DNA from: Agarophyton chilense
Taxonomy: Eukaryota; Rhodophyta; Florideophyceae; Gracilariales; Gracilariaceae
NCBI GenBank assembly: GCA_030374765.1
Contig: JARGXX010000079.1
Coordinates: 930,001 to 994,000, forward strand
DNA: 64,000 bases
Direction of reading: 5' to 3'
Under the pieces are notes generated by a model. The model saw nothing but the letters and a program-made list of their open reading frames with translations, had not been told where the DNA came from and ran no database searches. This document shows, piece after piece, positions 11,660-22,907 of this stretch; position 1 is the stretch's first letter; the number at the start of each line of letters is the position of its first letter. The translations under genes and the position numbers were made by a program.

Positions 11660-12346
11660 CTAATTGTCCCCGGCAGCCCCACCCTTCCCAGCTCTTTTCG
11701 TTGCGTTGCTGGCACTGAGGGTGGCGACGGCCTTCATCAATTGGGTAGTCATGTGAGAATCAAGCTTCTCAAGCGGCTCGACAAGGTCATCGGCAGCCGG
11801 GGTATCATTCCTCTGTTCAAGACTCGGAAGAACCATCTTGGCGTAGGCGGGGTCCTTTGCCACAAGTTTATAAAACTCGACTCGAAGTCCAGTAACCCAA
11901 AGTCCATACCGCACTGCAATGATTGCCCAAACATCGTACAGCTCCGCTTTCTCGAATAAATTGTCGCGTAGAGCCTCATGCCGCAAAGCGATTGCGGCGT
12001 TGTGGAAAGACATCCAAAACCCTGCTGCATTTATGTAGTTAGCCTCATATTCGTACACCGCTTGCATGCTTTTGTGCGACTCCATTCCTCGACGAAGCGG
12101 CCACTCTCTGTGCTCGAAGAAGCCCCCGGTGAACGCCCCAACGGCTGGGCCTTGTTCATAGGGGTAGCGAGAGAGTCCAAAGTCCTTATCGTCACGGCAT
12201 CTCCTCGCAATAGTGGCGTAGGCCGTCATGTACTTTACGTCAATTCCGGCTTCGGCAAGAGATTTGCCGCTTGAGACCTCCTTAGACCTTGTGAGCAGAT
12301 CCTCAGCAAGAGAAAGACTGTTTGTGAAGTCTGCGTTGGTAGTCAT
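11660..12346 (-). CDS. Gag-like protein of the DIRS-order element
   Basis: The frame is open further upstream, but its first 60-odd residues would be read out of the direct repeat. I therefore prefer the Met at 12346 (MTTNADFTNSL), giving 228 residues. The protein is helical, with EAGIDVKYMTAYATI and a conserved-looking aromatic segment (NAAGFWMSFHNAAIA), and a Gly/Lys-rich tail. No zinc knuckle is seen. By position (first gene, before reverse transcriptase) it should be the nucleic-acid-binding structural protein. It looks whole. This is assigned from position, not from a motif. Confidence 0.6.
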   Translation of the reverse strand: MTTNADFTNSLSLAEDLLTRSKEVSSGKSLAEAGIDVKYMTAYATIARRCRDDKDFGLSRYPYEQGPAVGAFTGGFFEHREWPLRRGMESHKSMQAVYEYEANYINAAGFWMSFHNAAIALRHEALRDNLFEKAELYDVWAIIAVRYGLWVTGLRVEFYKLVAKDPAYAKMVLPSLEQRNDTPAADDLVEPLEKLDSHMTTQLMKAVATLSASNATKRAGKGGAAGDN

Positions 12347-12438
12347 GTTGTGTATGTTGCAAACAGTTTGTTTGCTTGGTCTACTTCGTTTGACCGTTAA
12401 GAAATTTGCCTTGCGCCAAGTGATGGGGACTCTCTGAA

Positions 12439-12635
12439 AGAGAGAGGCATGCCAGTGATCTCGGCAGATCGCCGTGGCACCCGCCTGGCTCTTGTAGACT
12501 CGCCGGCCGCGGTGCATCAGATACGTGATCGACTTTTTTCGTACACGTCGCGCACGCCACATACGTGGCCGGCCTCGCTATGTATGTGAATGCGTTTCAT
12601 TTGCATAAACGAGGACGTCTACACTCAACGAAACG
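12439..12635 (-). repeat. Direct repeat of tyrosine-recombinase element, 5' copy
   Basis: This is the 5' partner of 8394-8590, 197 bp long. The promoter for the element should lie here or just inside it. It contains CGGCCGCGG and ACGTGGCCGGCC, short GC palindromes. Confidence 0.9.
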
Positions 12636-14120
12636 AATTAGAGTGACCATTAGGCCGTCACGCTGTGACGACATTCTCCTTAACCCCTTTTAAAGGAATT
12701 GATAGGCTACATGTTATTCCCGGGAAACGAGAGGCATCGAAATGCCAGGCATAATAAAGTACAGAATAGTTTCAATTGTACTGAAAGGAGCTTAGTTTAT
12801 ATATTTATAGCATTTTCTACAGTTGTAGCAAATACCTGCAAATTGTGAGTGGTTTTCAGAGTATCAGTTGATCAAAACTGACAAAAAGAGTAAGATTGGT
12901 CAGGAGCCTGTTGTGAGCTGTCAATTTTGAAGTTCTGTTTGTTTTTTTCTTCGTAATACAAGAACAATTTCTTTTTATAATGTTGCAAATGGCCGTTTTA
13001 TAACGGCTGAGCTGCGTTGCGATGCTCGGAGAGGTTTTTTTGGGGGTTTGCAGAGCCCGAAACTGAGCTCATTCTTTGGTAGACAACGCGTTTCCTCTGG
13101 GCATTGTGATAATGCTTTGTGACAAATAAAACTGCCGCTGGGGAGCGACAGAGGTATGATACAAAGAATCAGGGGGTAGGTAACTACCGGCTCTATTCAA
13201 CTTTTTAAATGAAAGAAGTACTTTGACTTCTGCTAGGGAGCTGAAAAGCTGCACAACTTTTCAAAACACTGTCATGCACTCATATATCAAATCTCAGAAC
13301 AATTGAAAGACAGATGACGCAGTGAGATCTTTAAAACTCACATTTTGAAGTTGCCGCTGAGTTCGCCCTGTGTCGGGTTAAAAAGGGACATGAATATTTG
13401 CAAACCTTTATTTTTGGGCTTCAAAGGGATTGTTTCTCTTCTGCGAGCAGCTGCTTGAAACCTTGCCCTCTGACGCCAAGCGGACCGACTTCGACTAAGT
13501 TGCTGCTTGAGCATTGGATATTTTTTGAGCCACTCGTCATGCGACTTCTTTTGACGGGCAACTTCTGTGCGTTCAGACTGTTTTTGATCTGTTCAAGCTT
13601 TTTTCTCCAGGTGCCTTGCCTCCGCCTGTGCGGCGCAGCTTTCGCGTTCCACTTCACCAGCTGTCCTTGAATGCTGGCGCTGGTTTATCGCCTCCAAAAA
13701 TACCAAAGAAGTAAGAAGAACATCTCTGGTAGTCACCAACTTACCGTTCTCGACAACATCAGTGTCGGTCTCTAATAAGTTCTTTGATACTCTGAAGCTC
13801 TCAACAGATTCGTGGTATGATTCAAAGGCTTCTTCATGTGTTTTGTAGGCTTCAATACTGGTGATATTAATTTGGGAAAAACTAAAGCATTCGATGTGCG
13901 TCAGTAAGGATCCCAAATTCGGCAAGGTTCGCGCCCTTTCACTATTTTATGATAACTAACCGCTGACGTACATGATTTCGTCAAAATCTCACAAAGAGTG
14001 AAGATATCATTCCATTTTTCTCCCGCGGTGATCAAAGTTCTGCTGTTCAGCAGATTCCAGAATTTCTTGTTAAAAGGGGAAAACACGCTGTAATTTAATA
14101 CCTGCGTCCGGTGCAAAATT
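12636..14120. other. Unassigned region with short minus-strand open frames
   Basis: 12636-13400 is AT-rich and shows no gene. From about 14155 down to 13421 the minus strand has three adjoining short open frames. One (13593-13925) is acidic and helical with a likely coiled coil (THEEAFESYHESVESF) and ends with an Ala/Glu-rich helix. Another (13901-14155) has a weak Trp-containing helical pattern. They may be exons of a host gene cut by the copia insertion next door, or a decayed element. No function is proposed. Confidence 0.3.
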
Positions 14121-14492
14121 TGTTTCACGCAGAATATGCTAACTGTGAGCGTCAAAGCTGACCTCTCAGTCGAGGACCAGAGACTGCTTTGTGCCTGTCC
14201 TTATATAGTTCTATGATGCAGTGTAATAATTTCCTAGTCTTCATCAAATTCTACGTCCTAAGTGTCCAAGACGCATAGACCATTATAGGGGAAAGACACG
14301 CAAGACGTCCTCTCAGATCATCCTTAGGAATCCTTGAAGATGTACTGACTTGATCATAGATGTCGCCTGAATGCTGCATCCTCCTTGCAGTACGTGAGCG
14401 TTTCCAAATCTGCACACGCAGATGCACAGTTTGTCAAATAAAACATTCCACCATTCCATTTGCTTCTTGCTATTTTTCCACACTCTTCAACA
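14121..14492 (-). repeat. 3' LTR of copia element
   Basis: The 372-bp LTR has TGTTTCACGC at one end and CTTCAACA at the other. The internal side is followed by a short purine run on the element strand (GAGGGGTCG), the likely polypurine tract. Confidence 0.9.
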
Positions 14493-14628
14493 CGACCCCT
14501 CGAGAAGGTAATGGAACTACTCCGAGGTTGCTGCGGTAATATTCAAATGTTGCGATTGGCAGAATCTTCGACACAGAATCAGCTAGATTATTTTCTGAGG
14601 GTGTATATTCTACACCTATGACTCCTTT

Positions 14629-17600
14629 CTAAAACATCTCCTGCATATAACAATACCGAATTGATATTTGCTTCAAATTTCGAATGCCTTGAACTTCTGT
14701 CGTCCATTTTATGCTACCGAGATTATCTTGCAGTACAATAGTTGGTTTTGAGACAGGCACTCTAAATTCTTCAAGAAATTGCTGAACCCATACAGTGTTC
14801 CTTATGCATTCGAATAATGCATAGAACTCTGCTTCATAGGTCGACAGTGACACCGACGGCTGCATCTGTGAGACCCATATTAATGTAGAACCACCCAGTT
14901 GAATAACCAATCCACTGCGCGATCTACAGGAGTCCTTGTCTCTGCCCCAATCTGCACCACACCATGACAGAATGGTCGTGGTATCGGTTTTAGAAATGGA
15001 AAGAGTCATATTCAGTGAGCACTTTAGATAGCGCAAAACGTGTTTAAGCGCTTTCCAGTGTTGTAGTCTTGGACAAGAAGCATACTTTGCTAGTAAAGAA
15101 ACAGCGGCGCTGATGTCCGGCCTCGTTCGAGTGAAAAGAAACAACAGTTTTCCTATCGTTTCGCGGTACGGAACACCCTCTATTTGAAGATTTTCAACAT
15201 CAGATGGAATCTGCAACCGTTCATACAGGTCATGCGCTAGCGGAACTGGACTGTATACAGGCTTGCAGTTCTCCATGTTGGTATTCTCCAATATTTACAG
15301 CATTAAAGCCTTTTGTCCCAACATGATCTCATTTTTTGACTCGTAGATTTGCACTCCAAGGAACATGCTACTGCGTCCTATATCTTTGACTCGGTACTCC
15401 TTCAGTATCTGAGATTTTACCTCCAATACTGATACAGTGTCCCCAAATATGACGATATCGTTGACGTAAGCAAGAAAAATAACAGTTCTCCCATGACAGT
15501 GCTTAGTGTACACACAATCGCTGCTTCCAATCGGTCTCAGACCAATTCTCTTCAAGAATGAATACAAAGTGTGGTACCACAGTTTGGGAGCCTCACGAAG
15601 TCCATAGAGAGATTTGTGTAGCTTTGCAATGTCACCATTAGCCTCAGAGATGTCTTCAATACGTGGGAGCCGGACATGTATATCAAAGTGCTTTGGTAAT
15701 GGAGCATTCAAAAAGGCCCCCTTAACATCAACATGCTGCCGATCCCATCCTTTGGACATACAGACAAACAAAAGGATTCGAAATACTTCAAATCCCGCTA
15801 CTGGTGCATAGCAATTTTTGGTTTCCACAGTGCTCAATTTCTGTAGATTGCCACGGGCGACCAGCCTGGCTTTAAAACGTTGTGGAATACGATGTTCGTC
15901 TTTCTTCTGACGTAGAATTATTCCAGTGGGTAGTGAAAAATTCGAAGGAGCCTCTGTAGTGACACTGTAAGTCTTGGCATCTTTGATGTTTCGGAACTCC
16001 TCCATGATCGCCGCTTTCCAGAAGGGCCACTCTGGAGAGGAATGTGTCTCCTTGAGGGAAGGCTCATCTGAGGTGCTAATAGTCCTTGGCATTGCAGGGG
16101 TAGCTCTTGATCGCAGATTGTAACGATGTGAAGACGTCTTTTCAGGTTGGAGAGGTTCTGCAACATTCTCGCTTTCATCATCGTACTTGGTTCCATCATA
16201 TGTTGACGGATGTTTTGGATAGTGAGTTAGGTTGCTCAGTGCATCTTCAATTTCATCATCATCACTTCTTTCTTCCTCGTCGATGGAATGATCTTCAGAT
16301 CCTTTATCATCATCCTCGAGTGAGCCGCTCTCTTCTGAATGTTCTGTAGACGAGTCCTCGCTGTCACAAACTGTAGGAAGAACCACTGTTGGTTCCGAGG
16401 GGTTTGAGCATTTTGATGGTTGCACAGCACTCAGTCCAGGAAATTCAGTCTCAAAGAAGCGTACGTGTTTCGAGAGAAGTGTTCCTGAGTCTGTGAGAAT
16501 CGTATAGACACCACCCCCTCTATGTCCCAGATTGATTCCGGGAACGATCCTGGTTTCCATCGTATTCCATTTCTTCTTTGATGGTTGAACCAAGACACGA
16601 CATCCGAATGGTCTAAGATGTTTTGTATACGGCGCAGGGGTGTTAAACATAAGTTCATATGGACATCTACCGGTAGTACTGTGTGGCACTGCGTTTCTCG
16701 AGTCAACGACATGCTTTAAGGCATACGACCAGAACTGGTGTGGTAGCTTTGCTTCAGAGAGACAAGTGCGGGCCAGCACTAGAATGACTGCCTGCGTTCT
16801 TTCCACCAGTCCGTTTGAGGATGGTGTGTACGGAGTTGATGCCTGACCTGAAACACCTAGTTTAAGCAACTTTTCTTTTGCTTTGATGAACTCCTGTCCG
16901 CCGTCGGTGTGTAATGTTTTGCCTTTGTGTTCAGACTGGCGTTCAAGCCAGATCATGAACTCTTCAACAACCTTCGACGCTTCCCCTTTAGTTCTGATCG
17001 GTTGCGCATATGCGGATCGAGAGAACTCGTCTACCCCAGTGCAGAAATAATTGATGTGATCCCGAGACATGGGCTTCACTTTTCCTACGACATCCGAGTG
17101 CAGTGTCCCGGGTTTCGTAGCTTTGGAGAGACTTCCACTGTAGGAGCGTTTGTATTTTCCTGTGGCACAAGGCCCACAGTTCATCTTTGGAGTCTTTATC
17201 TCTGGTAGAACTCCGTTTCGAATTATCTTTCTGATTGTTTCTTTTGGTCCAGCATGTGCCAAACGTCGATTCCAAAGCCTTTCCAGTTCATTCCAAAGTC
17301 CTTTGTTCGAATATTCCAGAGCTTTCATTCTTTCCAGATCGACTTCTTCATCATCTTCCGAGCCATCTCAATTTCCATGCACTTCAAGTACTGGTCCTTG
17401 GTGATCAAATTCAGAATCTTCTGAATTAGAGTTCGCATCATGTGAGGTCTCATCATTGAAGTACGGGGCGTCAGCAGCGCTCTCGGATATTGATTCTGGT
17501 TCAGCATATTGCAGTACTGCTGCCATCATTGCTTTGTCAAAGGCGCTGTTATATGTTCTAGAAGATGGCTTGCCTACGTAAAATAGACCGTCCTCATCCC

Positions 17601-17874
17601 TTTGCGCAGTGCCGATGGGTCGAAAGTTTTCCCTTCTATCCAGTATAATAGCCTGCTCCTTTTTGAACAGCACGACAAAGTCCTTATCGGTTAGCGCTGG
17701 AATAGAAAGCAGGTCCATTGCCAACTCTGGGGAGCACAGAGTCTCACTAAGGTGCACCTCTGTCGTCGTTCTGTCAGCTGTCCACTTCACTCTTTTTGTC
17801 CCCTTGGTATCAGCATGAACTAAGTAGTTGTCTCCTAGTGCAATTGGTATCGAACAGTTCCGGATGTCAATCAA
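14629..17874 (-). pseudogene. Copia pol region (integrase, reverse transcriptase, RNase H)
   Basis: Reading down the minus strand: a protease tail and GAG-pre-integrase part (17874-17150, ending with the LAHAG and C-x-x-C pattern of the integrase zinc site); an integrase core (about 17100-16620, with HTDGGQEF and the PYTPSSNGLVERT motif); an acidic spacer; reverse transcriptase (about 15900-15300, with KARLVARGN, DVKGAFLNA and the YV-D-D-type box FLAYVNDIVIFG); and RNase H (15291-14629, with TRPDISAAV, YEAEFYAL and the LQDNLGSI box). The order integrase before reverse transcriptase marks Ty1/copia. It is broken in a few places and is described as a fossil. Confidence 0.85.
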
Positions 17875-18782
17875 GGAGCCTTTTTTGGAGTCATGTGTGA
17901 TGACGTTCCCGAGTCTAGCATCATGACAGGGCTTTCAATTCTTCTTGGCATAGTTCGTGCCGGTGCAGCTCGAGTTGGGGATCTTTTGGGAGGCTTGTCT
18001 TTTGAACTCTTCCTGGAAGCATGCCTACCAATTGGATTCCTTTTTGGTCCCTTTGACGGCTCTTCTTCATCTAAACCGCCATGCAACTTGTTTTGTGGAT
18101 TTCTAGGATTTAACCAACATTTCTCTGTGGTATGTCCCGTCTTGTTGCAGATATGGCAGTAAGGCTTCATGGAGTGAGCCCGTTCAATGCTTTTATGTTT
18201 GGACCGGATTGATTGCTGTTCTTCTAGTATTCTTGCAGTCACTGTCTCCCACGTAGCCGTCCTATCGGAGAGTGTTTTCAGCGCTGCTGTGATTGGAATC
18301 AGCTCTGCCGCATCAATGGACGCAATTAGAAGTGCAATGGAGAGCTCCATAGGTAGACTGGTGTTCATATAATCAAGATTTTCCAGAATGCCTTTCATTA
18401 GATCTATATGTTTGCCAATGTCTTGCTTCACTGTGGAGTACCTCATCGATATTAGCTCTGTCATCTTTGCTAACCGACAGGCTGCTGTCTTCGAATCATA
18501 TCTCTCACCGAGCTTCTGTAGCATTCGGTACGGATTGTCAACATCATTCCAAACAACTCGTATCGCTTCATTTGAAAGCGCGGACACGATTATTCCGCTT
18601 GCTTTCTTCTGATCTGACGTGAACTTTGTCTTTACTTCTACTGTATCAGAAAAATTTTCTTCATATTCGAGGGTTTCGCTTAGGCCCTTCGAATTACATG
18701 CCGCTTGTATGCGGATCTTCCAGATGGAAAAACCATGGCCGTCCTTCAGTGGCTCTATACGCGGCTTTTCTGATTCTGACAT
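17871..18782 (-). CDS. Copia Gag with zinc knuckle and protease start
   Basis: 303 residues. The N-terminal part matches the UBN2/Gag architecture of copia elements (FSIWKIRIQAAC near 18-29, DVDNPYRMLQKLGERY near 80-95, LRLAKMTEL-like helix). A CCHC knuckle, CHICNKTGHTTEKC, lies at 209-222, then a basic KR-rich region and MLDSGTSSHMT near 287, the aspartic protease active-site motif. Gag packages the RNA; the knuckle binds nucleic acid. The start Met is the first of the frame, 131 bases inside the 5' LTR. Confidence 0.85.
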   Translation of the reverse strand: MSESEKPRIEPLKDGHGFSIWKIRIQAACNSKGLSETLEYEENFSDTVEVKTKFTSDQKKASGIIVSALSNEAIRVVWNDVDNPYRMLQKLGERYDSKTAACRLAKMTELISMRYSTVKQDIGKHIDLMKGILENLDYMNTSLPMELSIALLIASIDAAELIPITAALKTLSDRTATWETVTARILEEQQSIRSKHKSIERAHSMKPYCHICNKTGHTTEKCWLNPRNPQNKLHGGLDEEEPSKGPKRNPIGRHASRKSSKDKPPKRSPTRAAPARTMPRRIESPVMMLDSGTSSHMTPKKAP

Positions 18783-18912
18783 GGTGTCAGATCGGAGCAG
18801 AAAAGCGCTTTATAGGCCTAAACACCGTCTGAAGTCTACCTACAGTAAAACAAAGATGGAGCACGACGTTGAAGATTGACATTGTGCGCTAGCGTGCGTC
18901 AGAAACACATAA

Positions 18913-19284
18913 CCTTTCACGCAGAATATGCTAACTGTGAGCGTCAAAGCTGACCTCTCAGTCGAGGACCAGAGACTGCTTCGTGCCTGTTTTTATATAG
19001 TTCTATGATGTAGTGTAATAATTTCCTAGTCTTCATCAAATTCTACGTCCTAAGTGTCCAATACGCATAGACCATTATAGGGGAAAGACACGCAAGACGT
19101 CCTTTCAGATCATCCTTAGGAATCCTTGAAGATGTCCTGACTTGATCATAGATGTCGCCTGAATGCTGCATCCTCCTTGCAGTACGTGAGCGTTTCCAAA
19201 TCTGCACATGCAGATGCACAGTTTGTCAAATAAAATATTCCACCATTCCATTTTCTTCTTGCTATTTTTCCACACTCTTCAACA
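18913..19284 (-). repeat. 5' LTR of copia element
   Basis: This is the 372-bp partner of 14121-14492. It carries the sense-strand promoter. Its inner edge differs from the canonical TG at the two terminal bases. Confidence 0.88.
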
Positions 19285-19677
19285 ATGTGCGCGGGTAGGC
19301 CGACTTCAATGATTTTGTTATCTAGTATGGCGTTCAGAGCCGCCTACGTACAGAGTGCTCCATATTAGTCAAATATTCATACGATATACTTATGCTTCCG
19401 CCTCAATACCACTGTTTACTCTACAACGGAGTGAGGCCATTTCAAAAATACAGTGGAACCAACACCAGCAGGATCACGATACGTTTTTTAAGCGTCAAAC
19501 GGAAGATAGGTCTAGGAAGATTCTCGAACTAGGTCACTTCGACTTTGGTACATGGTCCTAGCTCCTGGCAAAACAACTAGCAGATTACAAGAATTTTCAT
19601 TAGCAGATACAATAAACATGACGGTTATAAGCTTGAAAAAGTCCCATTGTTTTCAGTTTATTGGAATAACTACTGCT
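19285..19677. other. No gene seen
   Basis: AT-rich sequence between the copia 5' LTR and the DNA transposon remnant. Open frames are short and unmotivated. Confidence 0.4.
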
Positions 19678-20335
19678 CTAGGTACACAATAGTGCCTTAA
19701 AACGTGCGCGTGCGGCAGTATGCACTATGAAACCGTTTTTATCAACGTTGAAAATTTGTTCCGGTTCGGATATTTTGTATTCACGATACAATGGAGAAAG
19801 TCGTGCGAAATGTGTGGTCAAGGTATTGGGGCACATTGCAAGGGCGCGACGTTTGTCGAGATTTGCTCGCTGTTTTAGACTAATTTCTTGATGTCTACAG
19901 AGAAATATTCGAATTAAGTCGTTGTCAGATCTATTCTCCTTGAACGGTAATGTCATTTTCTATTGCAATAGAAATAATTTTACGTACATTTGCACAAGTT
20001 TTTGTAGCCTCTTTTGGGGTTGTAGCGTATCATGACGTGAAAAGGGGTGTACCGCATTCGCAATAATTCGTTTCTTGGTTTCGCTTAGTGCCGGTGGACT
20101 TTTTTTGCAAATCGGAATTTCTCTCCGGTGTAGAGTGCGATTTGAAGATGATTCCGAAACCCCGAAACGTTTTGGCTATTCTGATGACGCATTTAGCTCT
20201 GATTTGGTACTCGACTGCAAGCTGTGTCTGCTTCGTTTTGGACCAAGGTGAAAAATTAATCCGAACACGCTTGGGCATGTTGGAGGAGCATCCGAGGTTT
20301 TTCAGAGAACCTCGAGACGGACTGGCCCAATTCAT
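19678..20335 (-). pseudogene. pogo/Tigger-like DNA transposase remnant
   Basis: The downstream part (19956-19678) reads RANLDKRRALAMCPNT, then YREYKISEPEQIFNVDKNGF. This is the pattern before and around the first catalytic Asp of pogo/Tigger/Jerky-type DDE transposases (usually N-x-D-E-T-G-F). The upstream part (20335-20030) could be the DNA-binding region: it starts MPKRVRINFSPW and has a possible helix-turn-helix (AVEYQIRAKCVIRIAKTF), but this half is weaker. The two parts lie in different frames separated by about 70 bases. The rest of the catalytic domain, with the second Asp and last acidic residue, is absent before the copia LTR at 19284. No terminal inverted repeats were found. It is a dead fragment. 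The large nested copia element starts about 55 bases upstream of its N-terminus. Confidence 0.55.
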
Positions 20336-20390
20336 TGTGTCTTGAGAGTGTCATGAACAGCGTCAGGTGCTCACAAGATGTCGTTTGGAG

Positions 20391-20521
20391 TGAGACGGAA
20401 GTGAGAAAACCGCTGACCTCCTCTGGGGTTGAGGCCCCGGAGCGGTCCGTATCTTACTTATGTACGCTACTGTGCGTGCGGGTGCCACCGGTGCTGTGCA
20501 CTGTAATGTTTCGGCGTCTCA
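20391..20521 (-). repeat. 3' LTR of the old copia host element
   Basis: 131 bp, from TGAGACGGAAGTGAG to GGCGTCTCA. It matches 46074-46152 plus 46653-46705 at about 79%. Confidence 0.85.
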
Positions 20522-20826
20522 TCGGTGTTGCGGTATATTGGGTGTCTGCTCGTTGCGTGAGCGGTGGTACGTTTGTTCTCGGCGCCTTCGGCGTCTCAGT
20601 CCCCCTAACGCGGCGATCGCGCTCGCAGAGAAGCAATGCAGCGTTTATGGTTCTGGATCTTCGCTGAAGTTGTTGGTTTGGTGAGCGCGTCGACACACAT
20701 GAGCTTTCCTGGTATGTTTTGTATAGAGAAGCGCTTCGTTGCAACATGGTCCTGTAGAAATTGGTGCTTGATGTCGATATGCTTGCGTTTCTTCGTCGGG
20801 GCTGTTTGTTTTGCTATTTTGACGGC

Positions 20827-22000
20827 TTAGGCGTTGTCCTCAAACAAAGTAGCCGCCGGTAGTGCTTGAATTGGTACTTCATTCAGCATGTGTTGAATCC
20901 AAGTTAAGTCTTGTTCTGTGTTTTCCACAGAGACATACTCTGCTTCGCAAGACGACAAAGCTACTGTTTGTTTTTGCCGTGATTTCCAATGTACGGCGCT
21001 GCGTCTCATCAAGTGCAGACCCCCTGCAACAGACTTCCGTGTCGTTTTGCATCTAACAAAATCCGCGTCGGAGTATCTGTTGATAATGATACTGTTTTTG
21101 GAAGGGTAGTAAAGTCCATGCGATTGTGTGCGTTTGAGGTATATTTTCACAGCTTTCAGTAGTTTCCAGTGCCGTTCCGTGGGTGCAGAGACTGCTTGTG
21201 CCAAGGCAAAAGTTATGAAGGCGATTTCAGGGCGTGTTGAGTCGGCAAGGTACCTTATGTTCCCCACCACTTCGCGGTAAATGAATGAGATGTTGCATTG
21301 CTCATTCTCATTTTCGTGAGGTACGTCTGTTGGAATTCCCGAAAGATATGGTGTAAGGGAAGGGTAATATTCTGTCCTGCGAAGCTTTTCACATACCCGT
21401 TTTGTAAGTAAAGGTTGTGAGATGTGAATTCCGTTGCTCTTTCTTTCTATGTGTTAGTTGAGATACGATGTAAAGTTTTCCAGGCGTTTGAGCTTGTCCT
21501 TTTTGAATAGGATTTTGTGAGTGAACTCAATAAGTTTCTCTTCGGTCGCGGCTACGAAAAAGTCGTCCATGGAGATGGCTACAATTTCGTAATGGTTTGC
21601 TTTCGTTAAATTGAATGGAGAGACATCCTATCTGGTTTGTTTGAAACCGTTGCTCTTGAGATGTTTCTGTAGCGCGTCAGAGTATCTGTGGCCAGCTGGT
21701 GGAGTGCTGTATACGTTTGCTTTGAGCTGTCCAGCCGGCTGGGGGTGCTTGAAGGTACCATTGAACCGCGCTGGTTGCCATACATATACTGGGCGGTCGT
21801 GGGTGTAAGGCTCGTGTAGATATGCGCTCTTAATGTCAAAATGCTCGAGGTGTAGCTGTTCGGCTGCTGCAAGTGCCAACGTGATCCTAATTCCCGTCTT
21901 ATCGGTCATATGTGAAGTGGTTTTGCGGGGGTCAAAGTGTAGGTTGGGTATCATACGATCCCCACGTATGGAGCACCTCGCGCGTCGTTCCAGAGGCGCT
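20827..22000 (-). pseudogene. Reverse transcriptase and RNase H part of the old copia element
   Basis: Reverse transcriptase motifs (DIKSAYLHEP, the copia D-V-K-x-A-F/Y-L equivalent, and VYVWQPARF) lie near 21860-21760. RNase H motifs follow near 21270-20830: YLADSTRPEIAFI, SYSDAD-like YSDADFVRC, SSCEAEYVSV and a closing LFEDNA. These are diagnostic of Ty1/copia. Decay is clear (several breaks). Confidence 0.8.
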
Positions 22001-22239
22001 GAAGGCGTTCGTTGCTTATAAAGGTAGGTCCAGGTTGTGGGTATGAATTGGCTTCAGGGCGGGTAGTGTTTTGGCTTTCCAGTCAATTGCGTTCTGTCCT
22101 TCGAGCGTGTCAAGTTCCTTGTTGTAAGTTGCTTCCCATTTTTTTGCATCTGCGTATTTTCGGGCTTGCTACAATGTTCGTGGCGGCGATTGGTTGATGT
22201 ATATATTCGTTCCCCTTACAATTATGGCTTCATGTCTTC

Positions 22240-22784
22240 TGTAGTATCCGCTCTACGAAGAGAGCAGACACTTGCGACAGTGTTCGGGTCTGCCGAATGG
22301 GTGCTTGCTGCTAAGGGGAAGGTGCGGTAGAGCACAACACTGGCGAGCTAGAATGGGGGTTGTAAGGCCCCACTAGCCAATGAGGGTGGTTGGTACTATT
22401 GAAAGGACAAGTACTTGTTGTAACTTGTCCGGATCCCTGCTTAAGGAATCCTGAACAAGAAACAAGTGAGTTGTGAACCCGTTTGTTGTCTCCTCTACTT
22501 TGGAGTCGGCGCTCCCTTCTGTGCCTTAAGTACAGGGCACAAGGGTGAGTGCCGCACATAATAATATCTAGATATAAACTTGGTTAGCCGATTAACCCCT
22601 CCACGGTCCGGGATAATGGTTGCCACGTGGCTACTCACTATAGTATAAGCGCAGTTGCCAATCCGGTACTTCCCTACAAGGGGTCGAATCGGATGCCCCG
22701 TGGCACCGTTGCACTCACATATGACTATCATTATACCTAGCCAAAAAATCTTCCATCGTCATTCTGACAGTGCAGAATACTACA
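22240..22784 (-). repeat. 3' LTR of G1
   Basis: 545 bp with TG...CA ends. It lacks the 72-bp block seen in the 5' LTR. Confidence 0.92.
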
Positions 22785-22796
22785 CATCTCCCCGTA
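22785..22796 (-). other. Polypurine tract of G1
   Basis: On the element strand this reads ACGGGGAGATG directly before the LTR TGT. It is the expected plus-strand DNA primer. Confidence 0.6.
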
Positions 22797-22907
22797 AAGC
22801 GCGAAGCACCGCTGAGGCAAGACGTCCTTATATACCGGAACAGGCATCGGCGTTCCGAAATTTTTTCGTCTCCACGGAAGTACCATATGTTCCAACTTGC
22901 TCAGCGA

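Larger units (their letters stand above)
8394..12635 (-). mobile_element. DIRS-order (PAT/Ngaro-like) tyrosine-recombinase retroelement
   Basis: The minus-strand order is gag-like gene, reverse transcriptase-RNase H, tyrosine recombinase, all between two 197-bp direct repeats. Direct rather than inverted repeats, and a recombinase in place of a DDE integrase, point to the PAT/Ngaro/TOC side of the DIRS order. Such elements insert through a circular intermediate and make no target duplication; none is seen here. The repeats differ at only about three of 197 positions, so it is young. Most of it looks whole, but the recombinase part is broken. The true 3' limit may lie up to about 110 bases beyond 8394, because split repeats in this group extend past the shared block. 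I could not find the second (B) repeat pair expected for a classical split-repeat element. Confidence 0.8.
14121..19284 (-). mobile_element. Ty1/copia retrotransposon with LTR pair
   Basis: Two 372-bp LTRs enclose gag, protease, integrase, reverse transcriptase and RNase H in Ty1/copia order on the minus strand. The LTRs differ at about 12 positions (about 97% alike), so the insertion is fairly recent. The left copy has the normal TG...CA ends. No 5-bp target duplication is visible (AAATT on one side, ATGTG on the other), which suggests a rearranged flank or LTR recombination. All coding domains are present, but the frame is broken in a few places. Confidence 0.9.

Noticed and set aside
18781-18800. 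GGTGTCAGATCGGAGC on the plus strand resembling a copia initiator-Met primer site
   Set aside because: It is on the wrong strand, overlaps the Gag start and is not next to the LTR.
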